DNA from: Epiperipatus broadwayi
Lineage: Eukaryota; Onychophora; Udeonychophora; Euonychophora; Peripatidae
Direction of reading: 5' to 3'
Assembly: GCA_028023455.1 (NCBI GenBank)
Contig: JAQFVV010012536.1
Span: 2,376,001-2,440,000, forward strand
Length of the DNA: 64,000 nucleotides
Shown: positions 11,810-22,880 of the stretch, in pieces
Position numbering within the stretch: the stretch's first letter is position 1
Layout: each line of letters begins with the position of its first letter
Translations under genes and position numbers: made by a program
The notes under the pieces: generated by a model
What the model was told of the DNA's origin: nothing
The model's input: the letters and a program-made list of their open reading frames with translations, nothing else
Database searches by the model: none

Positions 11810-12960
11810 TGTACCGGGTCGAACCGCTGAAACCACCTACTTATACGTATATATAAGTTTTGGCCGGTTTCAAACTCCTTCACAATACATTTATAATATT
11901 ATAAAGGTTAGGTGAACGAACCGGCACGTCCGAGCAAAATGGGAGATCTTATTAATAGCCTTAACTATCAACAATGGCCCATCTCGGCTGCTAGATTCAA
12001 ACCCCTACCATCCAAATATTTTATTTGTTTCGGGGTAAACCCCGGGGCGCCAGCTAGTCTGAAGACTAACATATTCGGGTAGTAGGCTCATAATCCAGCG
12101 CTCGAAACAATTCCCTTAACCAGCCCAGTCTAATTTTAATCACTGATATTTTCTTGTTAATAAGAGATTTGATAAAAAGAATTGACCGACAGATCAAGTT
12201 TAATTTTAAAGATAATTTATTTCAATCAACATCAATTAAGTTTAAATATAATTTACTAACCAACATAAACGCATTCTAAACATTTTATAAATCCAAATTT
12301 CACGCACGCACATTTTTTTTAAATTAACATATGATAGGATATTTCATAAACAAAGCAACATAATCTTATACATTTAATTAACTCTCATTCGCAAAAAAAA
12401 ATAATAATAAAGCATTAATAACATTTGAAACTCACGCACACACATCAATAGTTCCTTTTATGTATGATAGAGTTCATATAATGTTAATCTTCAATATCTA
12501 CGGATTACAGTGGTGACTACTACTTGTAAATAATAATAAAACAGATACCTAGGATTTTTTTTCTTGTCGGTGGCTACTTCTGCTGCTTCTGATGGATTGT
12601 ATCTAACCGGTTAGATTTTGTTTATGGAAGAGAATTTATGGTAATCCGTTGGTTTCTTCTTGGAGACAGCTGCACGTTTTGACGGAGGGTTTCTGTGTTG
12701 TTATCCAGACATTATTTCTCAGGCAGGTTTTGATGGTCTTATTGGACTAACAAGGCTGGAGCGCAAGCGTATATTTCCAAAGGCTTTTCAGCACTGCATT
12801 TTTGTAAACTGACACAGTAAAACTAGACTGAATTTCAAACTCCAACTGACTGATAAAACGCAAAAAAGTCTATTTATACCTGCGACGTGTTTTTGTTTTA
12901 ATATCCTCCGGCAATACGTGTTGTCGAAATTCCGATTTAGATTAATTATTATGACAACGT
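11810..12960 (-). mobile_element. Unidentified GC-richer repeat, possible solo LTR
   Basis: This block stands out from its surroundings by higher GC, including GGGGTAAACCCCGGGG near 12034, and it has no open frame. The minus strand has a good TATA box at 12880-12871, and an AATAAA signal (complement near 12022-12028) about 850 bp downstream. The left edge reads TGTACCGGGTC, the complement of a CA-ended terminus. That is compatible with an LTR on the minus strand, but I found no matching second LTR and no target duplication. The right limit is uncertain. A B-box-like GGTTTGAATCT lies near 12000 on the minus strand. Confidence 0.4.
12845..12880 (-). promoter_or_regulatory. Pol II core promoter candidate (TATA + Inr)
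   Basis: On the minus strand GGTATAAATAGAC begins at 12880. TCAGTCAGT, an arthropod-type initiator, follows about 25-30 bp downstream (12853-12846). The spacing is canonical. It would transcribe the 11810-12845 block. Confidence 0.5.
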
Positions 12961-13580
12961 GTTTTTCGATTGAATATTTTATTAGTAGTAGCTATTTTAA
13001 AATGTGTTGTTTTCCTATCTTTAATTAGCAGTCCACCACTGTGTTTCTTTTGAAATACATTTCATTTCTTTATTCAGTTTTCTTTTTTTATATTATTCTT
13101 ACATGCATACTTTTGTTTACATTCGCACGCACTAATATAATCTATTACAATAAACTGGAATGAAAAGAGATTTTTATATATTTTTTAAACTTTTAATTTA
13201 TAATAATAATAATATTCTTTAACTTTTATGAAACTCTTAGTTTGTTTTTTTGTTTTTTTATAGGAAAACTTTCTCTCCCCTCTTTAAAGTAATTAATTGT
13301 AACTTTAAAATTCCTTTTTCCGAAAGATTTTGATAATAATTTTTATACAAAATTATTTTATATACATGTGCCAATTTGGCATTGGCACAATATATATATA
13401 TATATTGTTGTGAAAATTTAAATTTATGTAAAATTAAAAAAAACCAGATAGTACACTTCTTGAAAAAGGGGAAGTATGAATCTTTGTGAGTAATAGCATA
13501 GGGGAAGTTGGCTATATAATATGCTTCCCTAATTTTCCATCTTGAGCATTCTCTTTTAATATACTGAATTGTTGCTGAAG
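12961..13580. other. AT-rich spacer
   Basis: No gene was recognised. TA dinucleotide runs occur near 13385-13405. Confidence 0.55.
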
Positions 13581-13593
13581 AAGGTGTGAACTT

Positions 13594-13709
13594 GTCAAGC
13601 GTTGATAGTTCGAGAGGTCAGTGCAGCCACCTTACAAGCAAGTAGTTGGTTGCAGACGGTTGTTGCGAGTTCGCCTCCCAGCCGATGCTATGACATATGA
13701 AGGGGAAAA
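13594..13709 (+). mobile_element. tRNA-derived SINE (copy 4)
   Basis: Starts GTCAAGCGTTGATAGTTCGA, with the TTACAAG anticodon arm, a B-box relic GAGTTCGCCTCCC and CCGATGCTATGACAT, then an A-rich tail. A 15-bp target duplication, AAGGTGTGAACTTGT versus AAGGTGTGAACATGT, is at 13581-13595 and 13710-13724. A small insertion follows the anticodon arm. Confidence 0.82.
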
Positions 13710-13724
13710 AAGGTGTGAACATGT

Positions 13725-14986
13725 GCCTGGTTAATTTCTGATGCTCGGGCTTAGTAATTGCTCTCTTGTCAGTATATTGATGTTATGCCAATCATGTAGA
13801 CAAAGATACCCAGTGTAACCTTTTGAACCTATCCTGTTTTTATATTAGTTCTTTGTTTCATATAACATAAATTCCCATTACGTGGCATTTTTTAGGAACT
13901 TATTGACTGTTATGGGGGTTGCCTGTATTCTTAATTTAGATTACATAAAACATCTCCTTCTAATCCAGTTCTTATTTTAAAAAGATCTAACTGGTTAATA
14001 ATAAATAATGAATTGTTTTAGTCAATTTCATCTATGCATTTTTATGTATATTAAAGAGTGAAACAATTTACTTGTGAAGCAAAAAGTGGAGAGCATGAGA
14101 CTCTTTAAATATAATGCAATATACGTTTTTGTAAAGAATACATTCACTTATATATATACTCACATGGTTGTTGAATAAAAGAATTAGCTATTTTAATAAT
14201 TAAAATGTCAATTTTGATTTTTAATTAAAAACAATGTTATAAGAAAACGATTTCAAGCAGAAAAATGTTAAATATTTTAAAATAATCTATATAGAAAATT
14301 TGATATGAAAGTTTTGATTAATGACAAGCACTTTAATATGAATTAAAAATGACAAGAATTCAATTTTTAAAATATTTAAAATTATTTCTTTTTAAAATTT
14401 TATCGATTGCAAAATAAAGGGAAAAAAGGATTAATGATAATATTAAAATAATTAGTAAATGAAATTAATTAAAGCAATATGTGAATGTTTAGCTATGAAA
14501 AATACATAAAATACCCATATAAACTAAATAGTCATATTTACATATTGATGTAGCAGGGTCATGAAACCAATGATAATGCAGCTGTCATTCCAAATTTAAG
14601 TCAAAGAAAACTTAAGCATTTTTTTCAATAGGTTTCATATAATAAGCCCATATCTCATCCGGATAACCATTTAACATTGGTTAGCAAATGGATATCTAGC
14701 TATTTTAATTAGAAGATAAAACATATAAAATGACTCAAATCTCATTACCCCTGAAATTAGCATGTTTTGTGTCTACTTTATTGTTCCTTCATGAATGCCT
14801 TGGAGAGGTCTTTACCATGCATTATTTATTTTTGCTGATTCTTACCTAATAATGTATCTATATTTGATTTTTTTAAACTCATTTATTGAAAGTAGAAGCT
14901 TTGTGTGTTTGTTTGTTTCAAGGTTTATTAGAATACAATTTTAAAATCAAGGTTTAATATATTTGTACTCAGTAGAATTTGTTCAA
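13725..14986. other. AT-rich non-coding DNA
   Basis: No gene, RNA or repeat was recognised. Confidence 0.55.
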
Positions 14987-15230
14987 ATTTTGTCCATTTT
15001 TATAAATCACTGGCAATGCAAATTTTGTCCATTGTTATAAATTATTGGCAATGCAAATTTTGTACATTGTTATAAATCACTGGCGATGCAAATTTTGTCC
15101 ATTGTTATAAATTATTGGCAATGCAAATTTTGTCCAATGTTATAAATCACTGACAATGCAAATTTTGTACAATGTTACAAATCACTGGCAATTTTGTACA
15201 TTGTTATAAATCACTGGTAATGCAACATGA
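14987..15230 (+). repeat. 35-bp tandem array, about 7 copies
   Basis: The unit is GCAAATTTTGTCCATTGTTA followed by TAAATCACTGGCAAT, with scattered variants (TCAC/TTAT, TCC/TAC). One unit is shortened near 15185. It is a short minisatellite without coding capacity. Confidence 0.85.
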
Positions 15231-18060
15231 CACTCAAATAATTTAGGTAAGTTCCAAAATTTCTTAAATCTAAAGATTTTGGCAGATGAAATTTCAAATA
15301 TTTTGATATCCAAGTTAAATACATGATATCACTTCAATTTGTTTTTAGTAATTCACAAGAGAAGGTGATATATACTTATTAAAATGCTTTACAGTAAAAG
15401 TATTTTAACAATCTTTTAAAATTGAAATAAAAACAAATGTTGATTATGAAATTATATTGTAAATGAACTTATGCATGATTTTACTTTCAACCATAGTGCT
15501 AAAACTGGAAAATAGTACATAAATAAATATTTTATTATATATGTTTTTACTTTTAAGAAAAAGCTTTAACCTTGCCTTAAAAGTATTTACATACTTCCTA
15601 TGCACTTAATAAATAATCACAACTTTAAATAAATGCTTTTGTAATTAGCCTATTCATTCGCTATACTGAATGTTGTCTTACATAAATAACTAAAGGGGGT
15701 TGAATTTAGGGTTTTTCAGTCTATATTTTCCCTTGTCTCCTTCTTAAAAAAAAGTTCAAAATTTCTCTATTTACAAATAAATGCTTTTATTTATTTACTT
15801 TGGTTTAAAAATATACAAAATATTTGTTTCTTCAAACACAGTTGGGCTTTTTATATTTAACTTGGAATAAAAGCATGGGGGAGGAGATCCAGAAATTAAT
15901 TAAGTCAATCCCTATTTTTTATAACAACGGATTGATTTAATTAACTTCTGACCCACCCACTGCCACATACACACTTTTATTTAAAACTAAATATAAAAAG
16001 TCCAATCATAGTTGAATAAACAATTATTTTGTGCATTTTTTGTCCAAATTAAATAAAGTATTTATTATAAAATATTTTTATATCTATTATTAAATATATT
16101 TTTATGAAAGTTATTTATATAACATCAATTTAATATGATTAAAACATTATTTGAATAGTAGTAATAAAGTAATTCTGTTGAAATATTGATATAAAATATA
16201 TATTATAAATGACGTTGGCTGTTTATATTTATTTTATACAAAATGTAATAAATATAGTAAGTGTACTTATACGCTACTATAGAGAGCTTGTTATTTCTAT
16301 AAATTAAATATGGCTTAGCACATTTGAGAACTTATGAAAGATGAACATTAAAATTTGATAGAATCAATTAAATACCCATAAAAGCAGAGCTAAGTAATCT
16401 CAAGAATCATCTAATTAAATGTAATAGACAAATAAGAAAACAATTGTAACCAGAATACATGATGCAGTTAACAATAGAATAAGGAAAGCAGATTACTAAA
16501 AGACAGATCAAACTTTGTTCCAGAAGATTAAATATTCCAGCAAGAGGAAGACCTTCTATGTAAATTGATGCAGTAAAGTTGTTTCTATTTTCTGGATCAT
16601 CAGGCCCTTCTGAAGAATTGTATTAAACATGAGGGAAGATCATCAAGGATCATTATTTTCTGGTGAGTTGGAAAGCCAACTAATATAGTAGACAGGTCAA
16701 ACTCAACCTTTATTATTATTTGTATAAACTTCAACAGTTGCTACACTGTACACAAACTCACAGTAAAAGTGGTATAACATAAAACAATGGCCTAAGATGA
16801 AAACAAACTATCTTTTACACATGTGCTATGAATCATGAGCACATGTGTAAAAGGTAGTTTGCTTCCATCCAAAATTGCTTATATATCTAAAAATTCTGTT
16901 ATATATATATGCAACTAAAGAACTTTAATTGTAGTGTTTATATAAATTATATTGTGAACCTTATATGTATATATGTATTTGTATGCAATTTAGAGAAGGA
17001 CTCTTATTGAAGTAAGAATTTGAATACTAGCTTGTAGGTGTATAATAAGTTTGCATGTGTATATTAATATGCTTCATTAAGTGTGTTATTCTACTTTATT
17101 TTCTATACGTATTGCTGAGTGCACTTTCAGTTCTAAGCACTATAATTATAAATGTATTATTTTATGCAGTTTGCTGCTTCTATGGTGTCTATTTATTATT
17201 CTTACTATGTAAATAAGTTAATTTACATACACAATTTCATATTAGCTATTTTGTTTATAACACTGTTGTTTTTGCAATATACCAAGCCTCCTTTGTTTTC
17301 TTCTTTCTGTTATTACATTCTAAAAGACTAGTTTGACATTTTGTGTATCAAACCAGTGTCAGTGCTTTTTTTTACGTTCTCCAAACACAGACATATATTC
17401 TGGGTTTTCTTTAAATCACAAAAAAATACAGATTTCCTCCACTAAACCTCAAGCTAGTATATTTGGAATGTAACATAAAGAGGAAAATAAAGAAAATTTA
17501 ATACCTTGCAAATAACAACATTATAAACAAATAGCTGATAGCATTCAATTATCAAACTGACAGAATATGCAAATTAGTCCATTTACATATTAAGAATAAT
17601 AAATAGATATTATAAAGCAGAAAACTGATTGAAATAATACAGATATGTTTATGGGAATATGGCAAAAAGAAAAATAAAGAAGACTGTACATCACAAATAA
17701 CAATAACATTATAAACAGAGAGCTAATAGCATCCAATTATTTAACAGGTATACTAATTAACTCATTTACATATTAACAATAATAAAGGCACTATAAAAAT
17801 CACAAACTGAATGAAATAATGATTATGATGCTCAGCACTGAAAGTGCACTATGTCATATATATGTAATAAATAAAGAAGAATAACATACTTTTCCAGACA
17901 TATGAACATATATAAGACTATTGCCAAAATAGCATAGAATTATAATATTTGGCCTATATCCGTTTATCATCAATAGACTGTGGATAGGGTATCAGAATAG
18001 TATTAATTTGTAGTGAATGTGGGTTATGAAATTACTGAGCCTGTAATGACATGAGTTAAA
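15231..18060. other. AT-rich non-coding DNA
   Basis: One hairpin (16801-16864) is listed separately. Related sequence blocks at about 17450-17640 and 17640-17830 (AATAAAGAA, ATAACAACATTATAAAC, TTAACAATAATAAA) suggest an old 190-bp duplication. No gene was recognised. Confidence 0.5.
16801..16864. repeat. 27-bp-arm inverted repeat
   Basis: The left arm 16801-16827, ending TTTTACACATGTGCT, is nearly perfectly complementary to 16838-16864 across a 10-bp loop. It may be a small foldback element or a transcribed hairpin. Confidence 0.75.
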
Positions 18061-18362
18061 ACAGTGAACTCTCCATACAGTAATGCCACCCAATGAAAGC
18101 CATAGTAATCAATGGATGCCAGAAGTTTTTTTGTATAAAATCCCTATTTAATGCAAACTCATCTGATATCCCCAGACTAGTTTCTAGCATGTGGCTTTCA
18201 TCCATTGATTATTATGGCTTGAACTGGATAGCACTACTGTATGTCGAGTTTAATACTGTTTTAACAGCTTGTGCTTGTGTGTGTGTATATATATATTTAA
18301 CAGCTTGTATATGTATATATATATATATATAGTAAATGGTGATTATGTGATATTTAGTGGTT
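18060..18362 (+). mobile_element. Hammerhead-family palindrome (family 2), collapsed
   Basis: The left arm (AACTCTCCATACAGTA, GCCACCCAATG, CCATAGTAATCAATGG) and the right arm (CATTGATTATTATGG, GCACTACTGTATG, CTGTTTTAACAG) are inverted copies. The arms meet at about 18210, where the hammerhead core is cut. The element ends with the family tail GGTGATTATGTGATATTTAG (18336-18355). TA-repeat expansion has occurred near the right end. No target duplication was found. Confidence 0.65.
18171..18215 (-). ncRNA. Hammerhead motif remnant
   Basis: The minus strand reads GATGA, AAGC...GCTA (stem II), GAAAC, TA, GTC and TGGGG in order, as in the intact family-2 sites. The first bases of CUGAUGA are missing because the two arms were joined there. 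It is inactive. Confidence 0.45.
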
Positions 18363-18403
18363 TAATGCCATTCTGGCTCAGGGGATGATGGTGATTATGA
18401 TTA

Positions 18404-18805
18404 TTAAAGATCCAAAGACACTAAAATGTATAGATATTTACTTGGGTTCAGATTTATATGATTATACAAGAGAATGAGCTTGGATTGAAAACATGTTTTC
18501 ATTTTAGACTCATAGCTGTATAATAAGTAAAAAATGTTTGCTGGAGAGTTGCATTTGACCCTAAAACTTAGGTGCAGTGCTTTTTGATTCAAGGCTCTTT
18601 TCTAATGAAAGCCACAAGCTAGAAACTTGTCTGGGAATATTGAATCAGCAGGCACTAGGTAGAGATTTTATGCACAAACATTCTGTTATTTATTCATCAC
18701 TATGGTTTGCCCTGGATGTTACTACCATATGGAGTTTGTCAGTGGTTTATCAGCTTATGTATGCATAGCAAATGGTAATCATGTGATGTTTAGTTGTTTA
18801 ATAAT
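18404..18805 (+). mobile_element. Hammerhead repeat, family 2b
   Basis: A non-palindromic copy of about 400 bp. It starts with TAGATATTTACTTGGGTTCA, also present at 34593-34612, and carries one plus-strand hammerhead. It ends with the arm CCATATGGAGTTTG and the tail ATCATGTGATGTTTAG. The same order occurs at 34555-34920. It has no coding capacity. Confidence 0.6.
18586..18648 (+). ncRNA. Hammerhead ribozyme motif (one core change)
   Basis: Stem I distal pairing is GATTCAA (18586-18592) with TTGAATC (18640-18646). The core reads CUAAUGA (18602-18608) instead of CUGAUGA, that is G5 to A. Stem II is AGC/GCU with loop CACAA. GAAAC is at 18622-18626, stem III is AC/GU around UU, and the cleavage site is GUC with the cut after 18631. 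G5 is essential in the known ribozyme, so cleavage is doubtful. Confidence 0.6.
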
Positions 18806-18837
18806 ATGAGTTTATATAAGCATTAATATTGAGTGTA

Positions 18838-19115
18838 TTAAATTAGTATTGTTGAGGTTCCAGGTTCGAATCCCATGCTAGTACTATCAGGTGGTCAGGC
18901 TAGCAACACCTGAATGAGAGAGGAGAAGAATACCTCTTGAAACATTGTGCATATAGTAACTTGTGTGCTATTACTAACAGTTGAGTGTAACTGGAAAACT
19001 TAAATAGAGTTAATTTTTTTAAAGACATTCAATATTTAATATTTGATTATGGAAATAGTCCAGTACATAAGCATATAATTATATAATTAAATGTTACAAA
19101 CAATTAAATACAACT
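18838..19115 (+). mobile_element. Possible tRNA-related SINE (family B)
   Basis: A clear B box, GGTTCGAATCCCATGC (18861-18876), is followed by CTAGTACTATCAGGTGGTCA. About 280 bp of the same order occurs in decayed form at 24376-24570. An A box upstream is not convincing. No target duplication was seen. Confidence 0.45.
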
Positions 19116-19212
19116 AAAATACTATCATCACAAATCTTCAAGAAACACTAATGTTCTCATAGTTATGGAATGAATATTTTTATAAAATTTTTGGTACTAT
19201 GCATGGTGAACA

Positions 19213-19226
19213 GCGCCATCTAGTGG
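19213..19226 (-). promoter_or_regulatory. CTCF-type insulator motif match
   Basis: The plus strand GCGCCATCTAGTGG is a full match to the reverse complement of the CTCF core consensus CCASYAGRKGGCRS. It sits in a small GC-rich island within AT-rich DNA. A 14-bp match with ambiguous positions can occur by chance, and the island could belong to an old repeat. Confidence 0.4.
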
Positions 19227-19803
19227 CCAGAAGTTGCGTCGTCTGCTTTTCGGCCCTCTACTCTGAATATTTCTGCAATTTTTGCGGAAATGACGTCTCT
19301 AGCAGTGGCAGGACAGAAAATAAGATAGAACCAAATTTTTAAATTCATTGTGTATGAAAATAATTGTAGAAGTAAAAAATTCTACTTAGAAATTTATAGA
19401 GGTTTGAACTTGACTGTATTCAAATTGGAATTTATTTTTCCGTATTAGGTACACATATAATGCTCTAATAATTATAAAAAAACATGTTCTCATGAACTTC
19501 ACAATATCTATAAATATTTATGAAATCATGTATACAAGTATCATGTATCCACATGCTGCAAATCTGTGTATGGGTTCAAACACTACATTATTTACACAAA
19601 ATTTATGTTCCAAAAGTAATAAAAACAATTGCTTTTTATGAAATTTCTGACTTCATAAAAAAATTATAGGACATGGATTTCATCATGTGTAAATCAAAAT
19701 ACATTTTTAGAAACTGTATAAAAAGCTTTGGCCAGCTTTAGACATAATTTTTCATAATGTCTAAAGTTTGATATAGCATCGGATTCATACTGAATACTTA
19801 ATG

Positions 19804-19884
19804 TTTTCTTGAAGGTTTGTGATGATGGAAATAGTCCAATATAAAAATAGAACTAGAACACCATCATCACAAACCTTCAGGAAA
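19804..19884. repeat. Hairpin with 24-bp arms
   Basis: Left arm AAGGTTTGTGATGATGG (to 19828) and right arm CCATCATCACAAACCTT (from 19861), about 24 bp each with a 32-nt loop. Single-arm relatives lie at about 19121 and 58976, so this is a dispersed small foldback family. Its arms are followed by AAATAGTCCAATAT-like sequence. Confidence 0.7.
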
Positions 19885-20194
19885 TCACTACATATATAAA
19901 AAGCATCTGTTTTTATACACTTTAATATCTATAAACAATGACACAAAAAATTAAATGATAGTGAATGGCTTCCTACTGCATGTGTGGTCCTGATGCTTTA
20001 CACAGTTTATTTTTTGTTGTTCAGAAGCACTTATGTATGATATCTGAAATCTAAAATGTTTTAGCAATCAAAACAGCCAAAATGTATTTCTACATAATTT
20101 ACAAAATATAATCAACATATTCCTTTATAAAACTGTTACATTTTATTGATATTATGAAAAATAAAAAAAAATTGATTGAGCTACTTATTTAAGC

Positions 20195-20635
20195 AGTTTT
20201 TCTAGTGACTATATGGGTACTGATATAGTATGCGCTCATGGCCATTTTGAATTTAAGAACTGCTCAAAACCCCCATTGACATATCCAAGCAATAAATGAC
20301 ATTGATTATCCATTACGAAATCAGAATTTTCATCAATAATTAAAAATTTTAAATGCAAATTTTGCAATTTTTATACAGTTATCATGACTGTTTAGTCACA
20401 TGATTAGAATCAGGTATAACTGTATGAAAATTGCATTTTGATTTTTTAACTATCAATGAAAATTGTGAGATTTGTGCTTTAATTTTTTAATTATGGATGA
20501 AAATTATGATTTTGTAATGGATAATCGATGTCATTTCTCACTTTGATGTGTCAGAAGGAGTTTTGGGTAGTTCTTAGATTTCAAAATAGTTATGACACAT
20601 ACTAAATCAGTACCATTATATGACTCCTAAAGTTT
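20195..20635. repeat. Large AT-rich palindrome (about 200-bp arms)
   Basis: Left-arm landmarks in order are GTACTGATATAGTATG, CCCATTGACATATC, TGACATTGATTATCCATTAC and TTTTCATCAATAATTAAAAA. They recur inverted on the right as GTAATGGATAATCGATGTCA and CATACTAAATCAGTACC. The centre is at about 20400. It is a foldback/MITE-like element. I saw no hammerhead core in it. Confidence 0.7.
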
Positions 20636-20974
20636 TCTTTAACCTTAAATCTCATATTTCCCTTTAAGGTATATTTTTGATTTTACATTGGGGACATGTT
20701 GATAAAATTTTGAAATTTCTTATAAGATTTTTTAAAAATTATTTTTCTTTTGCTCAATTTTATGACTCTTTTTCTTTTGAGGCATTTAATAAAATAAATG
20801 TTTTTGTTTTAGAGGATGATTGTGTATTTGGTAGTTTTTCAATATTAAAAATATCTAACAATCAGTATGAAAATATTATAATATATAAGGCTAGGTGAAA
20901 TAGATAGAAAACATTCAAATCACCCTTCATGATGTTAAGATATTTATTCATAGAGCATGTTGCTGAAATATTTT

Positions 20975-21385
20975 AATATAAAGGGCAGGCAATAAGATGG
21001 GTCAAAAAGGTAATCCAGTGTGCAGAAGATTTGGATAAAGAATTTATGTCAGTATATTTATACAAAAGGTCGTATTATTGGGTTAGGAGAATTGTTGAGT
21101 GTTATAGTGGCAAGGAATGGGATAGAAAAATAGATGCATTAATAAAGAATAAGGAGTTGGAGAGATGGGGAACTAGTATGGAGAGTAAAAAGAGTCTAAA
21201 TATGTATAGAAGTAAACAGAATATTGGGTGCAAGTTAATTTATGATAATATTCAAGGAAAGTAGTTTACTGTTTAAGGCTCGAACGGGATATTTAGCAAC
21301 AAGAGAATATACACATAAATGGAAAAATGTGGATGACTTAGTCTACAAGTTATGTACTGACTCGAAAAAAGGATAAGTCACAGCA
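20975..21385 (+). pseudogene. LINE reverse transcriptase C-terminal remnant
   Basis: The open stretch 21031-21264 (77 residues) has CYSGKEWDRKI, ALIKNKELERWGTSMESK and a final YDNIQGK. After a frameshift, LFKARTGYLATREYTHKW and LVYKLC follow. The order (helical linker, KARTG...., then a Cys-containing segment) is that of the tail after the RT domain in several animal LINEs. The clade cannot be named from this piece. It abuts the Penelope-like element on the right. Confidence 0.55.
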
Positions 21386-21639
21386 CATCATAAAGGGTGA
21401 TTTGAGTGTTTGGTATCAATCAGTTGGCATAGTAAGAAGTATTAATGTATTTCTTTATATTTTAGGTAAGCATGAATATTTTTATATTGATAGGTTTAAG
21501 ATTATTCATGAATTGCTATTGTTATTACAAGATCCAACGTATTTTATGTATAATAATGTGTTCTATATGATTGGACTATTGATTCTTACTTTTTTGATGT
21601 ACTGTTATTGATTTTTTAGAGAATAGTGTTATTAATCAT

Positions 21640-21774
21640 TTTCTTCTCCCTCCCTCCCTCTTTCTCCCTCTCTCTCTCCCACCCTCTCTCCCTCTCTCTC
21701 TCCCTCTTTCTCTCCCTCTCTCTCTCCTCTCCCTCTCCCTCTCTCTCCCTCCCTTCCCCCCCTCTCTCTCTCTA
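21640..21774 (+). repeat. (CT)n/(CCCT)n microsatellite
   Basis: About 135 bp of almost pure pyrimidine on the plus strand, inside the Penelope RT region. It has probably expanded after insertion. Confidence 0.9.
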
Positions 21775-22509
21775 TAGTTGTTATGTATATTGATGATTGT
21801 TTGTTAGTCAAAAAGATAAATTGAAGAATTTTTTTATTGAACGCTTTTGATTCTAATATTAATTTTATTCTTGGGGGGGGGGCTTTTGATTTTGTTAAAA
21901 TATTTAGATTTAAATGTTGATAAGGTGTATGATATTTTATGTTGCAGTCATTTTATTAAACAGACAAATTTAAGAAATATTATAAGACCTGAGAGTTATC
22001 AATCTTTTTACTCAAAAGAAAGTTTCTTTATTGAATTTTTGTTATAGGAATAAAAGACAATAATTTTGAAATTAATACTTATATTCAAAGAAGTCAATTT
22101 ACTTCTGATTATATTGAATTGGATCACAATCATGAATTTATTAGAAATATTATTTATAGATCTGATGTTAATAAAAATTTAATTACTAGTGAGAATAAAG
22201 GGTTTATATCTTTAGCATTTAAATCATCCATTTATAGATTGGTTTCTAAGAATGGTCATTTATTGAATGGTATGAAACTGCTTAGAAGAAAGGCCTTGAT
22301 TTAAATTCATTATTAAATGGTTCAAAACAGTCAATTCCATGGGAAATGTAATCCTGATATAATTTATAAGACCTTGCAATTGTCATAAAATTTATATAGG
22401 TCAAAGTAAATTAAGTCTTAATCAAATTGTTAAAATTCATAGAGTTGAACTAAAAATAGTTATATAATGAGCATGCTAATAGCTCTTAACAAGCTTTTCA
22501 AAATATCCC

Positions 22510-22568
22510 TATTTTCAGATGTTTCTACTTCTAGATGTCATCAGTGAGGCACTAGGATATTCCAGCAT
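22510..22568 (-). ncRNA. Hammerhead motif, minus strand, decayed
   Basis: The complement of 22538-22544 gives CUGAUGA, and the complement of 22521-22525 gives GAAAC. GCCUCA upstream is available for stem I. Stem II and stem III are damaged compared with 41531-41585. Confidence 0.5.
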
Positions 22569-22794
22569 TAGATTTAAAATACCAGATATCCATGTGTCTT
22601 CAAAATCAGCTATCTATCTTAAATAGCCATATGGGACTGAACAAAGTTCAGACACACCATATATTAATAGCTTTATTAATTGCTATGTAAGTTAGATAGC
22701 TGGATTTGAAGATATATGGATGTCTGAAATTTTCAGATTTTCTATTTAAGAGTTAAATATTAGATAAAGTGCTGGGCTTGACCTGATATTTTAA

Positions 22795-22880
22795 AACTAA
22801 TGCTGGAATAATCTAACACCTCACTGATGACAGCCAGAGCTAGAAACTGCCCTGAGAAGAGGGATATTCTGAAAAGCTTG
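22795..22880 (+). ncRNA. Hammerhead motif, plus strand
   Basis: CUGAUGA at 22824-22830, stem II AGC/GCU with loop CAGA, GAAAC at 22843-22847. Stem I starts CUCA (22820-22823) against UGAG. The cleavage triplet reads CCC instead of GUC, which should block cleavage. The structure is otherwise conserved. Confidence 0.55.

Larger units (their letters stand above)
19116..20190. other. AT-rich DNA with a short GC-rich island
   Basis: No gene. 19205-19315 is unusually GC-rich and holds a CTCF-like site (listed). ACTATCATCACAAATCTTCA at about 19121-19140 is a copy of one arm of the hairpin at 19804-19884. Confidence 0.5.

Noticed and set aside
14987-15230. CRISPR-like array
   Set aside because: The copies are adjacent without unique spacers; it is a plain minisatellite in a eukaryotic context.
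20195-20635. Hammerhead in the large palindrome at 20.2-20.6 kb
   Set aside because: No CUGAUGA and GAAA pair at suitable spacing on either strand.
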